DNA of 64,000 nt from contig CAVTES010000006.1 in assembly GCA_963733885.1 (NCBI GenBank), forward strand, positions 434,001 through 498,000, read 5' to 3'. The notes beneath the pieces were generated by a model. It was not told the origin of the DNA and did not search any database. It saw only the letters and a list, made by a program, of their open reading frames with translations. Position 1 is the first letter of the stretch, and the number at the start of each line of letters is the position of its first letter. Made by a program: the position numbers and the translations under genes. This DNA comes from JACVRW01 sp963733885. Lineage in GTDB: Bacteria; Actinomycetota; Thermoleophilia; Solirubrobacterales; Thermoleophilaceae. Shown here piece after piece: positions 32,957 through 41,108 of the stretch.

Positions 32957-33033
32957 TGGGGAGTGGTGTAATCGGCAGCACGGGGCACTTTGGATGCTCA
33001 GGCGGACTTTGGGTTCGAATCCCCCCTCCCCAG
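32957..33033 (+). tRNA. tRNA-Gln (anticodon UUG) with a 5-nt insertion in the T stem
   Basis: Acceptor TGGGGAG/CTCCCCA with discriminator G, as in bacterial tRNA-Gln. D stem GTGT/GCAC. Anticodon stem GGGCA/TGCTC around CTTTGGA, anticodon TTG. The T loop TTCGAAT is followed by CCCCC, but its partner is split: GG (33004-33005), then ACTTT, then GGG (33011-33013). Without those five bases the tRNA has the standard 72 nt and a perfect GGGGG/CCCCC stem. ACTTTGG also occurs at the anticodon (32987-32993). Confidence 0.8.
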
Positions 33034-33067
33034 CCTTTCGGTCCGGGCGCTCTGGGAACATGTGTTC

Positions 33068-33826
33068 GTGCCTCGAGGACCCAGATACAGCGAGGAGGAG
33101 GCGAGAGAGGCGATCGCCGCCTCCTTCTCCTGGTCCGAGGCTCTGCGTCGGCTCGGCATGTGCCACAGCGGCGGCGCCCACCTCGTTCTCCGGAAGTACG
33201 CGAAGCTCTGGGGGATCGCGGCCGACCACTTCGATCCGTACGCCGGCGTGCGCGGATCTGGGAAGCGGCCGCGCCGGCCGCTCGAGGAGATCCTCATAGA
33301 GCACTCCAGCTTCGCCCGGAACCACCTGAAGGAACGCCTTTACGAGGCCGGCCTCAAGCAACGCATCTGCGAGCTCTGCGGGCAGGGCGAGCTCTGGCAC
33401 GGGCGCAGGATGGGTCTGATCCTCGACCACGTTAACGGCGTGTCCAATGACAACCGGCTCGAAAACCTTCGCATCGTGTGTCCGAACTGCGCGGCGACGC
33501 TCGACACCCACTGCGCGCGGAGCCGCACAGTCATCCGGGCGGAGCGGCCGTGCCTTCGGTGCGGCCGGCCCTTCAGCCCGCGACACGGGAGGCAACGCTA
33601 CTGCTCACGTGAGTGTGGGACGCGTTGGGACCGCAAGGGAATTCCGCGCCCCGGCGCCCGGCGCGTCGAGCGACCGCCGTATCCGCAACTTGTACGCGAG
33701 GTCCACGCGCTCGGCTACAGCGCGACGGGGCGCCGCTACGGGGTCTCGGACAACGCCATCCGCAAGTGGATTCGGGCGTACGAGCGGGAGCGGGAATCAG
33801 GCAGCGAACTCAGCGATGCGGCCTGA
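33068..33826 (+). CDS. HNH endonuclease, free-standing, directly downstream of the tRNA-Gln
   Basis: 252 residues; GTG at 33068 (33062 also in frame). N-terminal helix-turn-helix-like region (YSEEEAREAIAASFSWSEAL). HNH core: CELCGQGELW, ILDHVNGVSNDNRLENL with the catalytic His, then CPNC. A second zinc finger (CLRCGRPFSPRHGRQRYC) and a C-terminal helix-turn-helix (GRRYGVSDNAIRKWI) that would bind DNA. This is the free-standing HNH type common in actinobacteria, resembling homing endonucleases. The start codon lies only 35 bp past the tRNA. Confidence 0.85.
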   Translation: MPRGPRYSEEEAREAIAASFSWSEALRRLGMCHSGGAHLVLRKYAKLWGIAADHFDPYAGVRGSGKRPRRPLEEILIEHSSFARNHLKERLYEAGLKQRICELCGQGELWHGRRMGLILDHVNGVSNDNRLENLRIVCPNCAATLDTHCARSRTVIRAERPCLRCGRPFSPRHGRQRYCSRECGTRWDRKGIPRPGARRVERPPYPQLVREVHALGYSATGRRYGVSDNAIRKWIRAYERERESGSELSDAA

Positions 33827-33873
33827 TCACCCTGGTCCGCCACCCGAGCAATAGGCCACGCGCAGGGCGCCGG

Positions 33874-35178
33874 TTACCGGTCCTTCCTCTCCTGCGGTAC
33901 CCGGCCGGCCTCGGCGCCCTTCTCATGCGCCGGCCCGCCCGGCGGCAGGATGCCCAGCACGCGCATCGCCTTCAGCCCGAGCGACAGCCGCTCGCGGCCG
34001 TCGGTCGAGCCCACGTCGAGATCGGTCAGCTCCCTCACCCGCTCGAGCCGGTAACGCACCGTGTGGCGGTGGGTGAAGAGCCGCTCGGACGCGCCCGCCA
34101 CATTGCCGTCCGCGTCGAGGAAGGTCTCGAGGGTGCGGACCAGCTCGGTCTCGTACTGCTCGTCGTATGCGACGAGCGGCGCGACCGTCTCGTCGTAGAA
34201 CCCCTGCAGCTCGGTGGGGTCCTCGCTCATCGCCGGCAGCAGCAGCCGGTACGCGCCCGTCTCCTCGAACGAGAGCTCGGTGAGGCCGCGGGCCTCGGCC
34301 ACGTTGGCTGCGAGCAGCGCCTCGGCACCGGCTCGATGGAGATCGGCCGGATCGGCGGCGTGCCGGCTGCGCGCCACGACGAGGGTGAACTCCGGCAGGC
34401 CCGCCTCCAGCTCGCGCAGGATGGCCGCTGCGACGCGCCCCGGTGTGGCGGGGTCGGGCGAGGGGATGACAACCACGAGCTCGCGCTCGGCATGGGGACC
34501 GGCCTCGTCGTTAGGGCCATTGCCGTGACGGGTCCAGCCGGTCTCGGCCGCCGCCGCGAGCGAGGCCCGTTCCACGGCCCGCGCCCCCCGCTCGGCGACG
34601 GTGAGCACGCGGGCGCGCCAGTCGCCCTCCTCTGGCTGGTGCGGCCGCGCCCGGACGACGATCACCCCCGCGCCGCCGGAGAGGTCACAGCCGAGCTCGC
34701 CCGCCCGGGCGACGATGTTCTCGCGGTCGGTGATCCGTCGCGCCAGCAGATCCTCGAGGAAATCCCCCACGGCCGCCTCGGTCGCCCGTGCCGGCGCCTT
34801 GGCCCGATCGACCTCGAGGGCGATCAGGTTCGCCACCAGGCGCTGCAGCGCGGACGCCGGCGGCGCGCCGCGCGGGCGGAAGCGAAGCTGCCCCACGGGC
34901 AGCTCGGCCACGCGAAGGTCGATCCGCTCGGCTCCTCGCTCGCCGGCCATGACGGCGCGCTCGTCCTCGCTCGACTCGCACGCCACCGCCAGGACCGCGC
35001 TCGACGCGTCGAGCACGATCACGCTCGCGTCGAGCGCCCGGCCCGCCGCCCGGGCCACGGCCGGCAGCCCCGCGCCTGACTCGACGGCCTCCGAGACCTC
35101 GTCGAGAGCCTCCAGGAACGAACTCGAATCGGCGGCCGCGGTGGCGGGGCCGCCGTGGTGGCGAGGCGCCTCGCGCAT
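33874..35178 (-). CDS. PucR/CdaR-family transcriptional regulator
   Basis: 434 residues. A GAF-like N-terminal domain (LDEVSEAVESGAGLPAVARAA, SVIVLDASSAVLAVA), a GGDEF-related middle (about 190-330), and a C-terminal HTH_30 with the family motif FLDADGNVAGASERLFTHRH followed by TVRYRLERVRELTDLDV. PucR types usually activate genes for purine, sugar-acid or amino-acid use in response to a small ligand. Starts at ATG 35178, which overlaps the stop of the small membrane gene upstream. The target is not obvious; the PAP2/DedA gene is in the same transcript. Confidence 0.88.
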   Translation of the reverse strand: MREAPRHHGGPATAAADSSSFLEALDEVSEAVESGAGLPAVARAAGRALDASVIVLDASSAVLAVACESSEDERAVMAGERGAERIDLRVAELPVGQLRFRPRGAPPASALQRLVANLIALEVDRAKAPARATEAAVGDFLEDLLARRITDRENIVARAGELGCDLSGGAGVIVVRARPHQPEEGDWRARVLTVAERGARAVERASLAAAAETGWTRHGNGPNDEAGPHAERELVVVIPSPDPATPGRVAAAILRELEAGLPEFTLVVARSRHAADPADLHRAGAEALLAANVAEARGLTELSFEETGAYRLLLPAMSEDPTELQGFYDETVAPLVAYDEQYETELVRTLETFLDADGNVAGASERLFTHRHTVRYRLERVRELTDLDVGSTDGRERLSLGLKAMRVLGILPPGGPAHEKGAEAGRVPQERKDR

Positions 35179-35402
35179 CAGGCGTAGGTGTCGTAGGTCC
35201 AGACGACCGCGAGCCCCGCTGCGACCCCGATCCCGAGCAGCGTCCCCAGGATGAACAGGGTCATGAAGCTTGCCGCGAGCCGTTCCCAGACCCGGCCATA
35301 GCAGCGCCACGCCGGTATCAGGATCAGGGCGACGTAGCACGAGATCACCACGCCTGCGGCGAGTGCGATCGCGATCTCTGTCGAGGAGAAGTCGAGGGTC
35401 AT
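35178..35402 (-). CDS. Small two-helix membrane protein
   Basis: 74 residues. Two hydrophobic helices (IAIALAAGVVISCYVALILI and FMTLFILGTLLGIGVAAGLAVV) joined by a short basic loop (WRCYGRVWERL). Overlaps both neighbours by 4 bp (ATGA on each side), so it is translated with the DedA-PAP2 protein and the PucR regulator. No known family; it may be an accessory subunit of the DedA-PAP2 protein. Confidence 0.75.
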   Translation of the reverse strand: MTLDFSSTEIAIALAAGVVISCYVALILIPAWRCYGRVWERLAASFMTLFILGTLLGIGVAAGLAVVWTYDTYA

Positions 35403-36982
35403 CGACGGGCGCGCGCGATCGGACGCGGCGCGCGCTCGCCGTCATTGTGGCGCATGTGCTGGACGAGCATCGCCATTGCGGCCAGCGTCGCGAAGATCCC
35501 GACGCCGAGCCCCCAGCCGCCGGCCACGTCGGACCAATAGTGCACGCGAAGGTAGATGCGCGTCAGGCCAACCGCGGCTGCGAGAACGATCGCGCCGGTC
35601 ACCAGAGCCGCGCTAGCCAGCCCGAGCCTGCGGGTGAACACCACCGCCGCGGCGATCCAGGCGGTGGCGTACGCGGCGTGCCCGCTCGGGAACGAGGACT
35701 GCATGGACTCGGTCAGCGGGGCCGCCGGGCGCGGGCGATCGATGCCGGCCTTCGTCAGATGCACGCCGGCGTAGATCAGCGCGAACCCCGCCACCAGCAC
35801 CACGATCTCGGCCGGGCGCCTGCGCACGGCCAGCACCACGGCCGTGGCGGCGATGACCGTGGCGCATACGGAGAATGAGCCGAAGCCGGTCACCATCTCG
35901 GCGACGTCGACTGCCATGTCCGAGCGCATCCGGTCCCCGAGGTCGAGCAGCTCGCGGTCGAGCGGCGTGGGCCCGGGGTCGCCGGACAGGAGCATCACGT
36001 ACAGCCCGAACACGTAGAGGCCGACGCCCCCTACGGCCAGCGCAGTGGTCAGCTCGAGACCGAGCCCGCCCGGCGTGAGGCGCTCCCACAGGAAGCGGAG
36101 CTCGGGGAGCACCGCCCGCGCGACCGGCGCGACGACACGGCGGTGGAGCGGACGCCACACGGCGAGGAGCGGACGTACCAGCGGGTGGCGCTCGTGGGCC
36201 AGGAGCCAGGCGTGGATCTCCGCCCGGCGCTTGTAGGCCAACACGACCCCCACGATCACGCCGACGGTGACCCCGAAGCCGAAGATGGCCTGCCCGGCGA
36301 TGTGCGCGACCCGGTCGAACGAGCGCCAGAAGATGTAGCCGAGCACGCAGAAGGCGGTGGACCACAGGCCGGTCCCGACGATGCTGTACGGGATGAAGCG
36401 GCGGTAGGGCATGCCGGACGTGCCGGCGATGAACGGCGCCAGCGCCCGCACCAGCCCGATGAAGCGGCCTATCAGGATGGTCTTGCCGCCGTGGCGGTCG
36501 AAGTAGCCCTCCACCATTGCCAGCCGCTCGGGGGTGATCTTGACCCTGGGTCCGTGGCGCTCGAGGAAGCGGCGGCCCAGCCTCCGGCCTAGGTAGAAGC
36601 TCGTGGTGTCGCCCAGGACGGCGCAGGTCCACACGAGCCCTATCAGCGGGACGAGGTCGATCTCGCCCTGCCCGGCGATCACGCCTCCCGCGATCACCAC
36701 GGTCTCCCCCGGCGCCACCAGGCCGACGAAAGCGCCCGTCTCGAGGAACGCCAACACCCCCACCAGCGCATAGGTCCATGGGCCGAGCGCCTCGGCGATG
36801 TCCTCGATGATCGCCTTAGGGTCGGGAAGCGCGGACAGCACGCCGCTGGCGTAGATGCCGAGCACCAGGACGAGGCCGGCGGCGATCAGCTTGCGCTCGC
36901 CGCTCAGCCGCTCGCGGCGCCACAGGGCGCCCCCCGCGATCAGCAGGGCCACGACGACAGCGGCGATCTGCAGCGCGGACAC
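35399..36982 (-). CDS. DedA (SNARE-associated) - PAP2 phosphatase fusion membrane protein
   Basis: 527 residues. N-terminal DedA half: FLETGAFVGLVAPGETVVI, GDTTSFYLGRRLG and GRFIGLVRALAPFIAGTSGM. C-terminal PAP2 half with the three phosphatase motifs: KAGIDRPRP, SSFPSGHAAYATAW and RIYLRVHYWSDVAGG. DedA proteins move lipid carriers such as undecaprenyl phosphate, and PAP2 enzymes dephosphorylate lipid pyrophosphates, so the fusion suits undecaprenyl-pyrophosphate recycling. Such fusions are known in bacteria; the exact lipid here is inferred. Confidence 0.92.
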   Translation of the reverse strand: MSALQIAAVVVALLIAGGALWRRERLSGERKLIAAGLVLVLGIYASGVLSALPDPKAIIEDIAEALGPWTYALVGVLAFLETGAFVGLVAPGETVVIAGGVIAGQGEIDLVPLIGLVWTCAVLGDTTSFYLGRRLGRRFLERHGPRVKITPERLAMVEGYFDRHGGKTILIGRFIGLVRALAPFIAGTSGMPYRRFIPYSIVGTGLWSTAFCVLGYIFWRSFDRVAHIAGQAIFGFGVTVGVIVGVVLAYKRRAEIHAWLLAHERHPLVRPLLAVWRPLHRRVVAPVARAVLPELRFLWERLTPGGLGLELTTALAVGGVGLYVFGLYVMLLSGDPGPTPLDRELLDLGDRMRSDMAVDVAEMVTGFGSFSVCATVIAATAVVLAVRRRPAEIVVLVAGFALIYAGVHLTKAGIDRPRPAAPLTESMQSSFPSGHAAYATAWIAAAVVFTRRLGLASAALVTGAIVLAAAVGLTRIYLRVHYWSDVAGGWGLGVGIFATLAAMAMLVQHMRHNDGERAPRPIARARR

Positions 36983-37014
36983 GCTGGCACTCTAGGGAAG
37001 GGCCGTGCCGGCGC

Positions 37015-37872
37015 TCAGCGCTCCCGCAGGCTTGTCAGGAGCGCGGCGGGGATCGCCTCGGCCGTGGCCTCGGCGATGTTCCGGTGGGCAAACAGGCCGA
37101 AGCAGGTGGGGCCGGAGCCGCTGACCCCGGCGGCGAGGGCGCCAGCGGCGCGCAGGCCGTCGATTACCGCGGCCAGTTCGGGTCTCAACGCGAGAGCGGC
37201 CGGCTGCAGGTCGTTCTCGGACGCGGCCGCCCAGGTCGACGGGTGCGAGTCGAGAACGGCCCGGAGGGCATCGAGGTCGAGGCGCTCGCGCCAGCCCCCC
37301 ATGCGGTCGAGCTGTGCGTACACCTCCGCGGTCGAGAGACCCTCCGGCTGCGGGACAAGCACGGCGGCGAGCGCGGGGAGGCCGACCGGCTCGACCAGCT
37401 CGCCGGTGCCCGACACGAGCGCATGCCCGGGGGCGATCTGGCTCGGCACGTCGGAACCCAGCGTCGCGGCGATCTCGCGGAGGCGGCCTGCGTCGAGCGG
37501 CTCGCCCGCGATCCGGTTGGCGGCCCGCAGGGCGGCGGCGGCGTCGGTGCTGCCACCACCCAGGCCGGCGGCAATCGGGATGCGCTTGTCGATCGTGAGG
37601 TGGAGCGGCGGCAGCGACGGGACCACCGCTCTGAAGGCGGCCAGGGCGGCGGCGGCGAGGTTGGGCTCCTCCACGCCCTCGCACTCGACCTGGTCCGCGG
37701 TGGTGCTGCCCGGGCGGGCGTGGAGCTCATCGGCGAGGTCGAGCGACGCGAAGATCGAGCAGATCGGGTGGAGCCCGTCGGGTTGCGGCCGGCCGACGTG
37801 CAGGACCAGGTTGAGCTTCGCGTATGCCCGCTCTCGGACCTCTGGCGTAGCCGGCTCTTTCGACGCGCTCAT
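37015..37872 (-). CDS. ispE: 4-diphosphocytidyl-2-C-methyl-D-erythritol kinase
   Basis: 285 residues, ATG at 37872. GHMP kinase family: AYAKLNLVLHVGRPQPDGLH at the N-terminus, the ATP loop PIAAGLGGGSTDAAAAL, and VSGSGPTCFGLF near the end. Catalyses the fourth step of the MEP isoprenoid pathway. Last gene of the metG-tatD-ksgA-ispE series, 37 bp after ksgA. The ispE-ksgA pairing is common in actinobacteria. Confidence 0.95.
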   Translation of the reverse strand: MSASKEPATPEVRERAYAKLNLVLHVGRPQPDGLHPICSIFASLDLADELHARPGSTTADQVECEGVEEPNLAAAALAAFRAVVPSLPPLHLTIDKRIPIAAGLGGGSTDAAAALRAANRIAGEPLDAGRLREIAATLGSDVPSQIAPGHALVSGTGELVEPVGLPALAAVLVPQPEGLSTAEVYAQLDRMGGWRERLDLDALRAVLDSHPSTWAAASENDLQPAALALRPELAAVIDGLRAAGALAAGVSGSGPTCFGLFAHRNIAEATAEAIPAALLTSLRER

Positions 37873-37909
37873 GCCCGCTCGGCGAGGGGCGCCAGGTGGT
37901 GGCGCGATG

Positions 37910-38773
37910 TCATGCCCGCGGTCGCAGGCCGGCCAGGCGCTCCGGGCCGATCGCGGCCGCCAGGCGGGGCCACTCATCGGGAGCAAGCTGCTCGGCGCGG
38001 GCGTCGGCCGGGCGGCCGAGCGCGTCGAGCGCGTCCCGGGCCGCGTCGCGCAGCTCCGGCCACGCACCGGGCGCGAGCGCCAGCGATCCCGCCAGCGCCT
38101 TGCGGCGGTGGGCGAACGCGGCGTGCACGAGCGCGGTCAGCTCCGGGGGCGGCGCCGGCGCGCGGCGGCGCATGAGCACCAGCGCCGACTCGACGTTCGG
38201 CTCGGGGTGGAAGACCGTACGCGGCACCTTGCGCAGAAGGCGGACGTCGCAGGCGAGCTGGGCCAGCACGGACGTTGCGCCGTAGGACTTGCCGCCCGGA
38301 GCGGCGGCCAGCCGGTCGCCCACCTCGCGCTGCACCATCGCCACCCAGACCGTCGCCTCCGGCAGTTCGGCGATCGATTTCAGGAGGACGGTCGCCGCGA
38401 CGCCGTAGGGCAGGTTGGCGACGACCTTGCCGGGAGCCGGGTCGAGCGCGGCGAGGTCGAGCTTGACTGCGTCGGCCAGGTGGAGGGTGGCGTTCGCGAA
38501 CGGGGCGAGCGCCTCGGCGAGCGGCGGCTCGAGCGATCGGTCCACCTCCACGACGTGCAGGTGACGCACCTGGGGCGCGAGATACTCGCTCAGCACCCCG
38601 AGCCCGCCGCCGACTTCGAGGACCACGTCGTCGGGCGTGAGCTCGGCGGCGCGGCCGATCACGCCGAGGATGTTGTCGTCGATGAGGAAGTTCTGGCCGA
38701 GCTCGCGGTTTGGCCGCACCTCGAAGCGCCGCAGGCGGCGCAGGCTCGCCTGGCGCGGCTCGTTTCTCACCAC
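37910..38773 (-). CDS. rsmA: 16S rRNA (adenine1518/1519-N6)-dimethyltransferase
   Basis: 287 residues. SAM-binding motif I VLEVGGGLGVLSEYLA follows GQNFLIDDNIL, and the catalytic NLPY motif is ANLPYGVAATVL. Helical C-terminal domain (PPPELTALVHAAFAHRRKAL). Dimethylates two adenines in helix 45 of 16S rRNA late in small-subunit assembly. Its start overlaps the end of tatD by 7 bp. Confidence 0.96.
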   Translation of the reverse strand: MVRNEPRQASLRRLRRFEVRPNRELGQNFLIDDNILGVIGRAAELTPDDVVLEVGGGLGVLSEYLAPQVRHLHVVEVDRSLEPPLAEALAPFANATLHLADAVKLDLAALDPAPGKVVANLPYGVAATVLLKSIAELPEATVWVAMVQREVGDRLAAAPGGKSYGATSVLAQLACDVRLLRKVPRTVFHPEPNVESALVLMRRRAPAPPPELTALVHAAFAHRRKALAGSLALAPGAWPELRDAARDALDALGRPADARAEQLAPDEWPRLAAAIGPERLAGLRPRA

Positions 38774-39519
38774 CCGAACACCCTGGCGGCGTTGCGCTCC
38801 ACGGTCCGCTCGAGCTCCTCGTAGGAGAGGCCGCGCAGGCCGGCCACGTGGTGAGCGGTGTGCACCACGTTGGCCGGTTCGTTCGCCGTGCCGCGGAGCG
38901 GCTGGGGCGAGAGGAAGGGGGCGTCGGTCTCCACGAGCAGGAGCTCGGCCGGCACCTCCGTGGCGGCGCGCTGGAGGTGCGTGGCCTTCGGGTAGGTGAC
39001 GTTGCCGGCGAACGAGCAGAGGTATCCGCGCTCTACGGCCTCGTCGAGGCGGTCCGGCGCCGAGAAGCAGTGCAGGATCACCGCCGGAAGATCCGCTGCG
39101 TGGTCGCGCAGGATCGAGAAGGTGTCGTCCTCCGCCGCGCGGGTGTGGATCGCCACCGGCAGGTTCAGGCGGGCGGCAAGCTCGAGCTGGGCTTCGAATG
39201 CGCGGCGCTGGTCGGCGTGCGGGGCGTAGTCGCGGTAGTAGTCGAGACCTGTCTCCCCGAGGGCCCTGACGGTCGGATCGGTGGCGACGCGCTCGATCTC
39301 CTCGAGGTCGGCGGAGCCGAAGCCTTCCGTGTTGTGGGGGTGGAGGCCGACGATCGCGAACACGTCCTCATGCGTCCCTGCCGCCTCGAGTGCCCGTTCG
39401 ACCGAGGCGGGATTCGTGCCGACGGTGGCCAAGCGGACGAGGCCCGCCGCGCGCGCCCGGTCGACCAGCTCGTCGTCCGGCGGGTCGCAGTGGTCGAGGT
39501 GGCAGTGGGTGTCGATCAC
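38767..39519 (-). CDS. tatD: TatD-family metal-dependent DNase
   Basis: 250 residues from a GTG (the frame remains open upstream but loses homology). Metal ligands: DTHCHLD (HxH), GETGLDYYRD (Glu), VAIHTR (His), VILHCFSA (His) and LVETDAPFL (Asp). TIM-barrel amidohydrolase fold; TatD is a 3'-5' exonuclease linked to DNA quality control. Sits between metG and ksgA, the frequent bacterial arrangement. Confidence 0.94.
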   Translation of the reverse strand: MIDTHCHLDHCDPPDDELVDRARAAGLVRLATVGTNPASVERALEAAGTHEDVFAIVGLHPHNTEGFGSADLEEIERVATDPTVRALGETGLDYYRDYAPHADQRRAFEAQLELAARLNLPVAIHTRAAEDDTFSILRDHAADLPAVILHCFSAPDRLDEAVERGYLCSFAGNVTYPKATHLQRAATEVPAELLLVETDAPFLSPQPLRGTANEPANVVHTAHHVAGLRGLSYEELERTVERNAARVFGW

Positions 39520-39541
39520 GGCCGCGGGGCGGGCGCGATCA

Positions 39542-41065
39542 TCACGCCGCGGACGGCTCGGGTGTCTCCACCCGCGGGAAAAGCTGTCCGAGCTCGCCGA
39601 TTTGCGCGCCGCCTCCGACCGCGCCGAGCCGGGCGGTCTCGAGCGAGAGGTCCTCCTGCCCCAGCGCCCGGAGCAGCCGCCCGGCGGAGGTCGGCATGAA
39701 GGGGTGCAGGAGGACGGAGACGACGCGGAGCCCCTCGGCCAGCGAGTAGAGCGCTTGGTCGAGACGCTCGGCCTGGGCCTCGTCCTTGGCGAGCTGCCAC
39801 GGCTGCTCGTCCTGCACGTAGCGGTTGAGGCGCTTGATGCGCTGCCAGATCTCGTCGAGGGCCGCGGTGAGCTCGACCTCGTCGATGCCGCGGTGCACCG
39901 CCTCGGAGAGGCCATCGAAGTCCGCCGTCAGGGCGCCGTCCGGCTCTGCATCGGGCACGGTGCCGTCGCGATAGCGGCCGATCATCGCGAGCGTACGGCT
40001 GGCCAGGTTGCCGTATTCGTTGGCCAGCTCGGTGGTGTAACGGGTCTCGAAGCCCTCCGGCGAGACCTCGCCGTCCGAGCCGAAGCTGACCTCGCGCAGG
40101 ACGTAGAAGCGCAGCGCGTCGGCGCCGTACAGGTCGGCGACCTGGAAGGGCTCGATCACGTTGCCGAGCGACTTGGACATCTTGTGCTCGCCGAGGAGGA
40201 GAAAGCCGTGGATCCCCACCCGTCGCGGAACCTCGATCTCGGCCGCCATCAGCATCGCCGGCCAGATCACGGCGTGGAACTTGAGGATGTCCTTTCCGAT
40301 CAGGTGGACGGTGGCGGGCCAGAAGCGACCGGTCAGGTCCTCGCCCTCGCGGGCGTATGACAGCGCCGTGTAGTAGTTGAGGAGGGCATCGATCCAGACG
40401 TAGATGACCTGGGACTCGTCCCACGGCACGGGTACGCCCCACTTCAGTCTGGCGCGGCTGAGCGAGAGGTCGCGGAGACCGCTCTTGATGAACGAAAGCG
40501 CCTCGTTGTAGCGGTTCTGAGGGATGACGAATCCCGGGCGGTCTGCGTAGAGGCGCTCCAACGGCTCCTGAAAGGCGGACAGCCGGAAGAACCAGTTGTC
40601 CTCCTTCTCGATCTCGAGCTCGATCTTGTGGATGGGGCAGCGGTTTCCGTCCTCGAGCTCGGACTCGGTCTTGAAGTCGGCGCAGCGGGGGCAGTACCAG
40701 CCCTCGTAGGTGCCGGCGTACACGTGCCCGTTGTCGTAGATGCGCTGGACGACCTCGGCGACCCGGGCCATGTGCTCGGGGTCGGTGGTGCGGATGAAGA
40801 AGTCGTTGGTCACTTCGAGCGTGCCCGCGAGCTCCTTGAAGCGGACCGCGTTGCGGTCGCCGAGCTCCCGGGGGGTGATGCCAAGCCTCTCCGCCGCCTG
40901 GGTGACGGGCTCGCCGTGCTCGTCGGTGCCGGTGAGGAAGAAGACCTCCTCGCCCCGCTGCCGCATGTGACGCGCCAGGACGTCGGCGGCGATCGTCGTG
41001 TAGGCGTGCCCGAGATGCGGCTCGCCGTTCACGTAATAGATCGGCGTGGTGACGTAGTACGGCAT
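39542..41065 (-). CDS. metG: Methionyl-tRNA synthetase
   Basis: 507 residues, class I synthetase. HIGH box as HLGHAY (residue 17 onward), a zinc-knuckle region (WYCPRCADF), KMSKSLGNV catalytic loop, and the anticodon-binding helical domain after about 370 (LANEYGNLASRTLAMIGRY). No C-terminal tRNA-binding domain, so this is the short bacterial form. First gene of the metG-tatD-ksgA-ispE cluster; the M23 peptidase ends 43 bp upstream. Confidence 0.97.
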   Translation of the reverse strand: MPYYVTTPIYYVNGEPHLGHAYTTIAADVLARHMRQRGEEVFFLTGTDEHGEPVTQAAERLGITPRELGDRNAVRFKELAGTLEVTNDFFIRTTDPEHMARVAEVVQRIYDNGHVYAGTYEGWYCPRCADFKTESELEDGNRCPIHKIELEIEKEDNWFFRLSAFQEPLERLYADRPGFVIPQNRYNEALSFIKSGLRDLSLSRARLKWGVPVPWDESQVIYVWIDALLNYYTALSYAREGEDLTGRFWPATVHLIGKDILKFHAVIWPAMLMAAEIEVPRRVGIHGFLLLGEHKMSKSLGNVIEPFQVADLYGADALRFYVLREVSFGSDGEVSPEGFETRYTTELANEYGNLASRTLAMIGRYRDGTVPDAEPDGALTADFDGLSEAVHRGIDEVELTAALDEIWQRIKRLNRYVQDEQPWQLAKDEAQAERLDQALYSLAEGLRVVSVLLHPFMPTSAGRLLRALGQEDLSLETARLGAVGGGAQIGELGQLFPRVETPEPSAA

Positions 41066-41108
41066 GGACAGCCGATGCTACCCACGCGAGAGTGCCACGG
41101 TGCGGGCG

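Noticed and set aside
30058..33033. Integration site pairing the integrase scar with the tRNA-Gln
   Set aside because: The tRNA is 2.5 kb away with prs-glmU between; I saw no direct repeat of the tRNA 3' end near the scar.
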